The notes under the pieces were generated by a model. It had not been told where the DNA came from. It saw only the letters and a list, made by a program, of their open reading frames with translations, and searched no databases. This document shows, one piece after another, positions 25,352 to 32,687 of a stretch of 64,000 nucleotides of DNA (the first letter of the stretch is position 1; each line of letters opens with the position of its first letter). The stretch comes from Pseudoroseicyclus_A sp041714655. GTDB taxonomy: Bacteria > Pseudomonadota > Alphaproteobacteria > Rhodobacterales > Rhodobacteraceae. The translations under genes and the position numbers were made by a program. Location: contig NZ_CP168219.1 of NCBI RefSeq assembly GCF_041714655.1, positions 868,001-932,000 of the forward strand, read 5' to 3'.

Positions 25352-26318
25352 TGCCGAAATACTCGCGGAAAACGGCGAATTCACGCTCCAGAAGCGCGGT
25401 CGTCTCTTCGGGGCCGAGGTTGTAGGCCTCGTTCTCGAACTGCACCATGAGCTCGCCGAAGCCCTCGGAATTGATCGCCTCGTCGATCGCCTCCTCGAGG
25501 CAGGTCAGCACAGGCTCCTCGATGCCGTCGGGGGCGGCGATGAGCACGTAGCTGACGGCGCCCACGAAATCGTAGCCGAGCTCGGCCGTCGTCGGCGTGT
25601 CCGGATCCCAGAGCGTCCGCCGGTCGCCGAGCGTGAAGAGCCCGGTCAGCCGCCCCGTCGCCATGTGCTCGATGGCCGTGGTGCCCATGAGGGCGGCATC
25701 GACATGGCCGCCGAGGATCTGCTGGAGCGAGCCGGTCGAGCCCTGCGCGGGCACCAGCGTGATCTTCACGCCCTCGCGCTCGGCGATGGCATCGAAGAAG
25801 ATGTTGGAATCGACGGAGGCCGAGGCGATCGTGAAATTGCCGCTCTCCCGGGCGTGCTCGATCATCTCTTCATAGGTGTCGAAGTCGTTGTCGGCGAGCG
25901 TGTAGATGCCGATGGGCGTCTGCTGCGCGGTGCCGAGGAACGAGAAATCGGTGATCGTGTAGGGGCTGTCGGGGTTGCGGTTCGGCACTTTCGAGATGGA
26001 GCCGGTGCTGGTGAGGCCGATGGTCATGCCATCGGCGTCGGCGCCGGAGAGCCGGGCCATCATGACGCTCGAGCTGGCGCCCGGGATATTGGTGACGGCG
26101 ATGGACCAGCCCTGCGCCGCCTCGAGTTCGGCGGCGATCTGGCGGGCGATCAGATCGGTGCCCCCGCCGGCATCGTAGCCCACCCAGAAATCGATCGGCC
26201 CGTCGGGGAAGCCCTCGGGGCAGGTCGCCGCGGCAGCGCCGCTTGCCGAGAGCGCCACCAGCGCGGCGGTGAGGCCGGCGGCCTTCATGGAACGGATCGG
26301 TCCTTGTGTCTTGGTCAT
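25341..26318 (-). CDS. Tripartite tricarboxylate transporter substrate-binding protein (TctC/Bug family)
   Basis: The 325-residue periplasmic binding protein has a signal peptide (MKAAGLTAALVALSASGAAA, after a ten-residue leader from the assigned start) and a Bug-type fold. Family features are WVGYDAGGGTDLIARQIAAELE near residue 45, the VTNIPGASS loop near residue 75 and an HVDAALMGTTAIEHM strand near residue 205. These proteins bind carboxylates through the two loops near residues 48 and 78. It is the first gene of the seven-gene leftward operon and is divergent from the alpha/beta-hydrolase-like gene, with 300 bp between that contain a palindromic operator candidate. Confidence 0.92.
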   Translation of the reverse strand: MTKTQGPIRSMKAAGLTAALVALSASGAAAATCPEGFPDGPIDFWVGYDAGGGTDLIARQIAAELEAAQGWSIAVTNIPGASSSVMMARLSGADADGMTIGLTSTGSISKVPNRNPDSPYTITDFSFLGTAQQTPIGIYTLADNDFDTYEEMIEHARESGNFTIASASVDSNIFFDAIAEREGVKITLVPAQGSTGSLQQILGGHVDAALMGTTAIEHMATGRLTGLFTLGDRRTLWDPDTPTTAELGYDFVGAVSYVLIAAPDGIEEPVLTCLEEAIDEAINSEGFGELMVQFENEAYNLGPEETTALLEREFAVFREYFGNGE

Positions 26319-26618
26319 CCTTCTTCCTCCCTTTTTCTGCCCGTTTTACAGGCAGTTGTCATGCACCGGGGCGGGCCGCTCCTCTTCGGCCGCCACGGTG
26401 AACCTGCCTGAAACGGTCAGCGGGCGGTGGCTTCAAGTCAATGAGGATGGCCGAAGCGCGAACGAGTGTTTCACCTATTGAAACGCTCTGCGGAATGGAC
26501 TTCCCGTCGGGTGCGGGCTCCTGCTCTTCAAGAGGCGAGACTCCGCCCTGCGACCGAGGCGCCCTCCAAGAGCGGGGGCGTTGTCGCCGGCGGAGCGGAA
26601 TTTGGCGGAGACCCCAGC
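26319..26618. other. 300-bp divergent control region, tctC / hydrolase-like gene
   Basis: No gene is supported here. The region must hold promoters for both divergent operons. It contains the palindrome at 26468-26484 and a lone half-site TGAAAC at 26409-26414. A TTGACT on the minus strand (26436-26441) could be a -35 for tctC, but no good -10 is seen. The stretch 26485-26618 is open in the frame of the hydrolase but lacks family similarity. Confidence 0.6.
26468..26484. promoter_or_regulatory. Candidate IclR-family operator
   Basis: A perfect palindrome GTTTCACCTATTGAAAC (6-bp arms, 5-bp centre) lies in the divergent region between the TTT operon and the hydrolase-MFS operon. IclR-family regulators typically bind short palindromes of this arm and spacer size, and an IclR-type gene closes the rightward cluster at 31423-32268. 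The link between that protein and this site is inferred. Confidence 0.55.
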
Positions 26619-27611
26619 ATGGACGAAGTAGAACGGCGGGATTTCACCGTCAAAACGCGTGACGGAGTGACCATCGCCGTCCGCGAGGTCAAGGCGCGCG
26701 GGGCAGAGGCCGGCCAGCCGATCATCCTGCTGCACGGCACCAGGGTGCCCGGCTTCAGCGAATACGATCTGAAGGTGGCGGGCGGCTCGCTCGCCGAGGA
26801 TCTGGCCCGGCTCGGCCATCCCTCCTACATCGTCGATGCGCGGGGCTTCGGCCTCTCCGAGCGCCCCGCCGAGATGGAGGAGCCGCCCGTCCCCGGCGCG
26901 CCCTCGCTGGTGCGCACGGTCGAGATCACCAAGGATCTGGAGGCCGCCGCGCTCGCCATCCGCGAGCGCTGCGGCGTGCAGAAGGTCGCCGTCTTCGGCT
27001 GGGGCGTCGGCGGGACGGCGGCGATCATGTTCGCCGGCATCGAGCCACAGCTCTGCAGCCACATCTTTCTCTACGACACGATCTACGGCGGCGGCGGCAC
27101 CTATGGCTCCGGCCCCGGCTCCCGCTTCGAGGATCCCGAGCGGCCGGGCTGGTTCAACAAGCAGGTGAACGGCAACTACAACTACAATTCCATCGACCTG
27201 CTCGAAGAGCACTGGGATCGTCAGGTCCCCATCGACGACAAGGATGCCTGGCGTGACCCCGCCATGGTCAAGGCCTTCTCCCAGGCGCTGCTCGATGGCG
27301 ATCCTACTTCCTACGACCGCGACCCGCCGACCTATCGCAGCCCCAACGGCATGCTGGAGGACCTGTTCTACATGGCCGCGGGCGAGCGGCTGTTCCATGC
27401 CAATCAGGTCTATTGCAAGGTCTTCATCATCAATCCCGAGCTCGACACGCTCTGCCAGGACAGCGACATGGAGGTGCTGATCGCGGATCTGAAGAACGCC
27501 GAGGACGTCGTTCACTACAATCCGCCGAACACCACCCATTACCTGATCCTCGACAGACCGGACCGCGGCCGCAGCGAGCTGCTCGCCCGCATGGCCGACT
27601 ACCTCAGGTGA
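26619..27611 (+). CDS. Alpha/beta-hydrolase-fold protein lacking the nucleophilic serine
   Basis: The 330-residue protein has the alpha/beta-hydrolase layout: oxyanion-strand motif IILLHGTRVPG near residue 37, YIVDARGFGLSERP near residue 69 and a late His in NTTHYLIL near residue 306. The nucleophile elbow, normally G-x-S-x-G, reads FGWGVGG, with Gly129 where the catalytic Ser should be. The nucleotide sequence is unambiguous (GGC). It may act by a non-covalent mechanism, as cofactor-free lyases and dioxygenases of this fold do, or be a binding protein. The ATG at 26619 is chosen since similarity starts at MDEVERRDF. Its TGA overlaps the MFS GTG start. Confidence 0.8.
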   Translation: MDEVERRDFTVKTRDGVTIAVREVKARGAEAGQPIILLHGTRVPGFSEYDLKVAGGSLAEDLARLGHPSYIVDARGFGLSERPAEMEEPPVPGAPSLVRTVEITKDLEAAALAIRERCGVQKVAVFGWGVGGTAAIMFAGIEPQLCSHIFLYDTIYGGGGTYGSGPGSRFEDPERPGWFNKQVNGNYNYNSIDLLEEHWDRQVPIDDKDAWRDPAMVKAFSQALLDGDPTSYDRDPPTYRSPNGMLEDLFYMAAGERLFHANQVYCKVFIINPELDTLCQDSDMEVLIADLKNAEDVVHYNPPNTTHYLILDRPDRGRSELLARMADYLR

Positions 27612-29245
27612 GCGCCACCGCCGCCAGCGGGCCGAGCGATTCCGTCACCGGGATCCTGCGCCTGCCGGAGTTCCGGCGGCTCTGGGCCGGGTCCGTCGCC
27701 TCGATCATCGGCAATACGGTGGTGCTCGTCTCCGCCGGATGGCTGATGACGACGCTGACGGACTCCGCGCTGCTCATCGCGCTGGTGCATACGGCGACGA
27801 CGCTGCCGGTGATGCTCCTGTCGATCCCGGTGGGCGTCCTTTCCGACGGGTTCGAGCGGCGCAACCTCATGCTCGCGGCGCATCTGTTCCTGATGGCCAT
27901 CGTGGCCCTGCTCTCGCTGCTGGCGCTTTCGGGCGTGCTCTCGCCGCTCGTGCTGCTGTCGCTGACCTGCCTCGTCGGCTGCGGATCGGCCTTCTACTTC
28001 CCCGCCTGGCAGGCGAGCATCGGCGATCTGGTGCCGCGGGAGGAGATCCCCTCGGCCGTCGCGCTCAACAACGTCGCCCACAACATCGCCCGCTGCATCG
28101 GGCCGGCGACGACGGGCATCCTTCTGGCGGCTGTGCCGGCCTGGATCGCGCTGGCGCTGGGCGCGATGCTCTATGCGGTGATGAGCTCCCTCCTTCTGGC
28201 ATGGCGCCCGGCGCGGGAGCCGCGCGACCTGCCGCGCGAGGGCTTCTTCTCGGCCCTGCGGAGCGGGCTGGTCTACGTGCTGTCGACCCCGACGCTGACG
28301 AGCGTCGTTGTCCGCAACTTCGTCTTCGCCTTCGGGGCGGTCCATACGCTGGCGCTCCTGCCGGTGATCGCCACCTCGCTGCCCCGCGGCGGCCCGGCCG
28401 CCTACGGCATGGTGCTGAGCTGCTACGGCTTCGGCGCGCTTCTGAGCGCCTTCCTGAGCAAGATCGTCCGCAACCGGATCGGCAACGAATGGATGGTGCG
28501 TTTCGCCTTTCTCGCCGTGGCCGCGTGCGCGCTCGGCAGCGGTTTCGCGACCTCGCTCTGGCAGCTCGCCCTGATCCTGCCGCTCGGCGGCTTCGGTTCG
28601 GTCGCGGGCTTCACCTGCCTCAACAGCACCATGCAGCTCTCGGCCGCGCGCTGGGTGGTCGGCCGCGTCATGTCGATCCACCAGACATCGACCTTCGCGG
28701 GCCTGACGACCGGCAGCATCGTCGCGGGCGCGGCGGCAGATGCCCTCGGGCTCGGCGGCGCGATGACGCTGGTCTTCTTCGTCCTGTTAGGCGGCGCGGC
28801 GCTGGGGCTCCTGCGGCCCATGCCGCCCCTGCCGGGCGATGCCCTGCAGCCGCTAGGCCGCTTCGTGGCGCCGGAGCTGCCGGTCTCCGTCCGCGAGACG
28901 AAGGAGCGGGTCGTCGTGCAGGTCCCCTATCGGGTGCCCGAGGAGGACACGGCCGGCTTCCTCGCCGCCATCGAGATCCGCAGCCGGGCCCGGCGGCGCG
29001 ACGGGGCGCAGCGCTGGCAGCTTCTGCAGGACATCGAGACCCCCGGCCGCTGGATCGAGACCTACAGTGTCGAGAACTGGATCGAATACCAGCGGCACAA
29101 CAGCCGGCAGACGATAGGCGACCGCGACAACATCGACCTGCTGCGCGGCTACCGCGACGGCGCGATCGCCCGGTTCCTTGTGCAGGGGCCGCGCGTTCAG
29201 CAGCCTGTCCCGATGGGGGCCGACCCCGCCAGACATGGCGTCTGA
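27608..29245 (+). CDS. MFS transporter of the MFS_3 / transmembrane secretion effector family
   Basis: The 545-residue protein has about 12 membrane segments over residues 15-415. It begins with LPEFRRLWAGSVASIIGN and carries the MFS loop GVLSDGFERRNLML near residue 80. A soluble C-terminal domain (residues 430-545) contains RSRARRRDGAQRWQLLQDIE, WIETYSVENWIEYQRHN and a D-R-D-N motif. That tail is characteristic of this family and resembles antibiotic-monooxygenase/Dabb ferredoxin-like folds. The GTG at 27608 overlaps the previous stop by 4 nt. It probably exports or imports a pathway compound; direction is unknown. Confidence 0.88.
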   Translation: MSATAASGPSDSVTGILRLPEFRRLWAGSVASIIGNTVVLVSAGWLMTTLTDSALLIALVHTATTLPVMLLSIPVGVLSDGFERRNLMLAAHLFLMAIVALLSLLALSGVLSPLVLLSLTCLVGCGSAFYFPAWQASIGDLVPREEIPSAVALNNVAHNIARCIGPATTGILLAAVPAWIALALGAMLYAVMSSLLLAWRPAREPRDLPREGFFSALRSGLVYVLSTPTLTSVVVRNFVFAFGAVHTLALLPVIATSLPRGGPAAYGMVLSCYGFGALLSAFLSKIVRNRIGNEWMVRFAFLAVAACALGSGFATSLWQLALILPLGGFGSVAGFTCLNSTMQLSAARWVVGRVMSIHQTSTFAGLTTGSIVAGAAADALGLGGAMTLVFFVLLGGAALGLLRPMPPLPGDALQPLGRFVAPELPVSVRETKERVVVQVPYRVPEEDTAGFLAAIEIRSRARRRDGAQRWQLLQDIETPGRWIETYSVENWIEYQRHNSRQTIGDRDNIDLLRGYRDGAIARFLVQGPRVQQPVPMGADPARHGV

Positions 29246-29311
29246 CGGACCAAGAGCCGCGACGCATCAGACAGGGCCCTCGAGGGGGCCGAAATGAGGA
29301 GGAGAAAGAGA

Positions 29312-29791
29312 ATGAACACCGAGACGAGGCGCGAGGTCGCCCGCCATCTGCACGAGAAGGTCGTCGCCTATTGGCACGACGTCGACTTCAACTGGGGCCG
29401 CAATGCCTCGGCCCATTACACCGAGGACGGCATCTTCCTCGGCAGCAGCGTTCGCTACGACGGGCGCAGCGAGATCCAGGAGTTCTACAACTGGCGCATC
29501 GACCGCGGCGAGCGGACCAATGTCCATCTCGTCGGCAATTTCCACGTCGAGTTCGAGGGCGATGACACGGCCACCGCCGCCTGGATCTGCACGCTCTACG
29601 CCAAGGACGGCCCGCCCCCGCAGGAGACCGCGCCGCCCATCTCGATCACCCGCGTGGTGGACACGTTCGTCCGTCAGGACAACGGCGACTGGCTCTGCGC
29701 CAAGCGGCACTGGCACGGGCTCTTCAAGGGCGGCGTGCCCGCCACGAGCCTCACGCGGGAGGAGATGGCCAACCGGATGGGCAAATCCTGA
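29312..29791 (+). CDS. SnoaL/NTF2-like family protein
   Basis: The 159-residue protein is a single cone-shaped NTF2-like domain. HYTEDGIFLGSSVRYDGRSE near residue 37 followed by IQEFYNWR is the typical helix-strand region of SnoaL-like isomerases, hydratases and ring-hydroxylating dioxygenase small subunits. No definitive catalytic residues can be named. The ATG at 29312 has a GGAGGAG eight bases upstream and is preferred over an ATG at 29294. Its stop shares a base with the next ATG, tying it to the amidohydrolase in one pathway. Confidence 0.8.
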   Translation: MNTETRREVARHLHEKVVAYWHDVDFNWGRNASAHYTEDGIFLGSSVRYDGRSEIQEFYNWRIDRGERTNVHLVGNFHVEFEGDDTATAAWICTLYAKDGPPPQETAPPISITRVVDTFVRQDNGDWLCAKRHWHGLFKGGVPATSLTREEMANRMGKS

Positions 29792-30648
29792 TGACCCGGC
29801 CCGACATCGAGACCGCCCCGCTGGTCGACACCCATGCCCATATCTTCCGCGAGGGGATGCCCTTCACCGGCGGCGCCTGGAACCGGCCGGATTATCCCTT
29901 CACCGCAGAGACCTTCCTCAAGATGCTCGACGCCCATGGCGTGCATTTCGGCGTCATCGCGGGGATCAGCCTCTTCGGCACCTACAACGACTATATGATC
30001 GAGGCGCTGCGCCAGCAGCCGCGCCTGCGCGGCACGGCGAGCGTCACGCCGCAGGTCTCGCCCTTCGATCTGGCGCGGATGCACGAATGCGGCGTCGTGG
30101 GCATCCGGCTCTTCCGCATCGCCCATGTCTTCGGCGAGCCGCCGGATATCCGCACCGACGATTACCGGCAGCTCTTCCACCGGGTCCGCGATCTCGGCTG
30201 GCATGTGCATTTCCTTGCCGGGCCGGGCGATTACGAGGAGACGCTTGAGGTGCTCGGCGAGGTCGGCGTCGATACGGTGATCGACCATTACGGACGCTGC
30301 GACCCCGCGCTCGGGCTCGATTGCCCCAAGCTCTCCGGCGCGCTCCGGGCCATCGAGAAGGGCCATACCTGGCTGAAGGTCTCCGCCGGCTGGCGCTTCG
30401 CCGGCAAGACGAAGGACGGCAGCCGCCCCGATTTCGAGAGGGCCATCGACGACGAGATCAAGGTGATGGAGCTCATCCGCGCCGAGGTCGGCCTTGACCG
30501 CCTGCTCTGGGGGAGCGATGCGCCCTTCATCGGGCAGGAGGCGCATATGTCCTACGAGCTCGCGCTGAAGGGCTATATGGCCGCCGTGCCCGATCCGGCC
30601 GACCGCCGCCGGATCGACCGCAACGCGCTCGAACTCTACTTCGCCTGA
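29791..30648 (+). CDS. Amidohydrolase-2 family protein, LigI-like lactonase/hydrolase
   Basis: The 285-residue TIM-barrel hydrolase has the HxH metal/substrate motif in VDTHAHIFREG (His15, His17), GTASVTPQVSPFDLARMHECGVVGIRL near residue 81, DHYGRCDP near residue 167 and the catalytic Asp in LLWGSDAPF near residue 240. Size and order resemble 2-pyrone-4,6-dicarboxylate lactonase (LigI) and related hydrolases, which act without a metal or with zinc. Which substrate is opened or decarboxylated is unknown. It overlaps the SnoaL gene by 1 nt and lies 10 bp before the aldolase gene, a plausible consecutive step. Confidence 0.85.
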   Translation: MTRPDIETAPLVDTHAHIFREGMPFTGGAWNRPDYPFTAETFLKMLDAHGVHFGVIAGISLFGTYNDYMIEALRQQPRLRGTASVTPQVSPFDLARMHECGVVGIRLFRIAHVFGEPPDIRTDDYRQLFHRVRDLGWHVHFLAGPGDYEETLEVLGEVGVDTVIDHYGRCDPALGLDCPKLSGALRAIEKGHTWLKVSAGWRFAGKTKDGSRPDFERAIDDEIKVMELIRAEVGLDRLLWGSDAPFIGQEAHMSYELALKGYMAAVPDPADRRRIDRNALELYFA

Positions 30649-30658
30649 GGAGGCCCCG

Positions 30659-31426
30659 ATGCTGCCAGATCCCGATGTCATCAACGACTTCCGCGCGCGG
30701 CTGCAGGGCGGCGCATCGCTCATGGGCACCTTTCTCAAGCTGCCCGGGCCGCATGTGATCGAGGTGCTGGGCGGCGTCGGGCTCGACTTCGCCATCCTCG
30801 ACGAGGAGCACGCCCCCTGGACGCGGGAGACGCTGGATGTCGGCATCCTCGCCGCGAGGGCCTCCGGCGTGGCCTCCATCGTCCGGGTGGCGCGGGCGGA
30901 GGCGGCGAGCATCCTCTCCGCGCTCGATTGCGGCGCGACGGGCGTGATGGTCCCGCATGTGGACAGCGTCGCCAAGGCGGAGGTCGTCGCCTCCGCCGGG
31001 CGCTACATCGGCGGCACGCGCGGCGCCGGGGCGGCGCGGGGGGGCTTCTACGGCCGGAGGGGTCCGCGCAACTACGAGATGGCGGACGAGGAGGCGACCG
31101 TGATCGCGATGATCGAGGATGCCGCCGCCATCGACGACATCGACGCCATCGCGGCGGTCGAGGGCATCCATGCACTCTTCATCGGCCGCGGGGACCTCGG
31201 CCTGTCGCTCCGCAATGCCCGCGGCTCCGCCGACGATCTGAACGCCTCCGTGGAGCGTGTGGCGGAGGCCGCCAGGCGCCACGGCAAGGGGGTGATGGCG
31301 GTCGTGCCCGCGCCCGAACATGCGGATACCGCCTGGCTCCGCGGGCTCGGCGTCACGACGCTCGCCGTCTCCTCCGACATCGGGTTCCTGCAAAGCGCGG
31401 CCCGCGCCGCGCGGCAGGCCTTCTAG
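30659..31426 (+). CDS. HpcH/HpaI-type class II pyruvate aldolase
   Basis: The 255-residue TIM-barrel protein matches the 4-hydroxy-2-oxoheptanedioate aldolase family, which releases pyruvate or an aldehyde from 2-oxo-4-hydroxy acids with a divalent metal. Visible are GTFLKLPGPHVIEVLGG near residue 22, the catalytic His in ILDEEHAPW near residue 48, substrate Arg in SIVRVARAE near residue 78, metal Glu in IAMIEDAAAI near residue 148 and metal Asp in FIGRGDLGLSL near residue 178. It is the last catabolic gene and converges with the IclR gene, overlapping it by 4 bp. Confidence 0.9.
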   Translation: MLPDPDVINDFRARLQGGASLMGTFLKLPGPHVIEVLGGVGLDFAILDEEHAPWTRETLDVGILAARASGVASIVRVARAEAASILSALDCGATGVMVPHVDSVAKAEVVASAGRYIGGTRGAGAARGGFYGRRGPRNYEMADEEATVIAMIEDAAAIDDIDAIAAVEGIHALFIGRGDLGLSLRNARGSADDLNASVERVAEAARRHGKGVMAVVPAPEHADTAWLRGLGVTTLAVSSDIGFLQSAARAARQAF

Positions 31427-32268
31427 CCGGCAGCCGACCACTCCGCCTCGATGGCATCCACCGTCTGGCGGAGCGGGTCGATGACGGTCTCCGACAGGCG
31501 CTTGCCCTGCATGGCGCTGGCGTAATAGCCGACGCCGACGGCGGCGACGAGCCGGCCCCGCTTGCGCAGCGGCATCGCGACGAATTCGTGCCGCGTCTTC
31601 AGGTTCTTGATGGGGATCGACTTGGCGAAGCCCTGCTGGCGCACCTGCGCCACGATCGCGCCGCGCGACGCGAGCAATTCATCGCGCACCGCCGCGCAGC
31701 GGTCGCCGATCTGCCGGGCGACGAGCCGGTCGCTGAGCTCCTGCGAGGCAAAGGCGAGCCAGACGCGGCCGAGCGCGTTATGCGCCAGGTCCATCACCTC
31801 GCCGAGGACGTTGAACGGATAGGACAGGCAGCTTTGCGGCGAGGTCGAGAACTTGACGACCACCTGGTCCTTCTCGACCGTGGCCACGCTGACGGGCCAG
31901 AGGATCCGGTCGGCCAGCGGGTGGATATGCGCCCGCGCGGCGGCAAGCACCTGATGGCTCACCGTATATCCCGAGCTCAGCGCCTTGACCTGTGAGGTGA
32001 CGGAATAGCCGCCGAGGCATTCGTCGCGCGTGACATAGCCCTCCGCGATCATCGTCTCGAGCATCCTGACGATGGTGGCCTTAGGCAGCCCGGTGTCGGT
32101 CGCGAGGTCGCGGACCTTGGCGACACCGTGCTCGTTCAGCATCCGAAGGAGCAGGAGCGCCCGGCGCACCGATTCCACCGGCTGGAACGACATCGTCTGC
32201 GATAGCTGAGGGATTGCGTCCCCGACCGCCTCGCCCGCAGGCCAGCGGCGCTCCGACATGGCGGCCAT
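31423..32268 (-). CDS. IclR-family transcriptional regulator
   Basis: The 281-residue protein has an N-terminal winged helix-turn-helix (PVESVRRALLLLRMLNE, then VRDLATDTGLPKATIVRMLETMIAEGYV, residues 30-80). The C-terminal IclR effector domain (RHEFVAMPLRKRGRLVAAVGVGYYASAM near residue 222) follows. The ATG at 32268 has an excellent GGGAGGAG, which decides the start over an ATG 25 codons later. It is convergent with the aldolase gene. Regulation of the two catabolic operons via the palindrome at 26468-26484 is a reasonable inference. Confidence 0.9.
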   Translation of the reverse strand: MAAMSERRWPAGEAVGDAIPQLSQTMSFQPVESVRRALLLLRMLNEHGVAKVRDLATDTGLPKATIVRMLETMIAEGYVTRDECLGGYSVTSQVKALSSGYTVSHQVLAAARAHIHPLADRILWPVSVATVEKDQVVVKFSTSPQSCLSYPFNVLGEVMDLAHNALGRVWLAFASQELSDRLVARQIGDRCAAVRDELLASRGAIVAQVRQQGFAKSIPIKNLKTRHEFVAMPLRKRGRLVAAVGVGYYASAMQGKRLSETVIDPLRQTVDAIEAEWSAAG

Positions 32269-32416
32269 TCAGATCTCCTCCCGCTGCCACTCTACCCGAA
32301 AGGGGGTGGTTGAGAAGGGATTTGTCCAAGGGCGCCGGGGCGGGGGCAGGCGGTGCGCCCTCCGGCCGGCTGGCGGCGCGCGCTCCGGCAGCCGCCAGCC
32401 GCCGATCCCCCGGTTC

Positions 32417-32445
32417 TTGACTACCTCCCCGGCTTGACCTAGCGA
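32417..32445 (+). promoter_or_regulatory. Possible promoter of tRNA-Gly
   Basis: TTGACT (32417-32422) is followed after 17 bp by TAGCGA (32440-32445), about 10 bp before the mature tRNA 5' end. The -35 box is good and the -10 is weak. An overlapping TTGACC at 32434 is an alternative. Confidence 0.35.
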
Positions 32446-32455
32446 AGGCCGGCCG

Positions 32456-32529
32456 GCGGGTGTGATGTAATGGTAGCCTGTCAGCCTTCCAAGCTGAACG
32501 CGCGGGTTCGATTCCCGCCACCCGCTCCA
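32456..32529 (+). tRNA. tRNA-Gly(TCC)
   Basis: The 74-nt cloverleaf includes an encoded CCA end. The acceptor stem is GCGGGTG with CACCCGC, discriminator T. The anticodon stem TCAGC/GCTGA closes the loop CTTCCAA with anticodon TCC. The T arm is GCGGG-TTCGATT-CCCGC. No intron or truncation is seen. It stands alone between the IclR gene (divergent) and the ureohydrolase gene. Confidence 0.96.
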
Positions 32530-32687
32530 GACTTTCGCAAGATGGGGCGCCCGGCCGGCGCGAGGGGTTTCCGGGGCGAACCCCTGCACGGAAATCGCGC
32601 GATTTCCTTGGCCCGGTCATCGCCGCCTGCGTCCGTTTCCCCCGAAGAGCCTTCCCAGAGGCCAGGAAACCCGCTTCACTGGCCCCG

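Noticed and set aside
32530..32687. Guanidine or other riboswitch upstream of the ureohydrolase gene
   Set aside because: I could not find conserved guanidine-riboswitch motifs or a convincing aptamer fold in this 158-bp stretch by eye.
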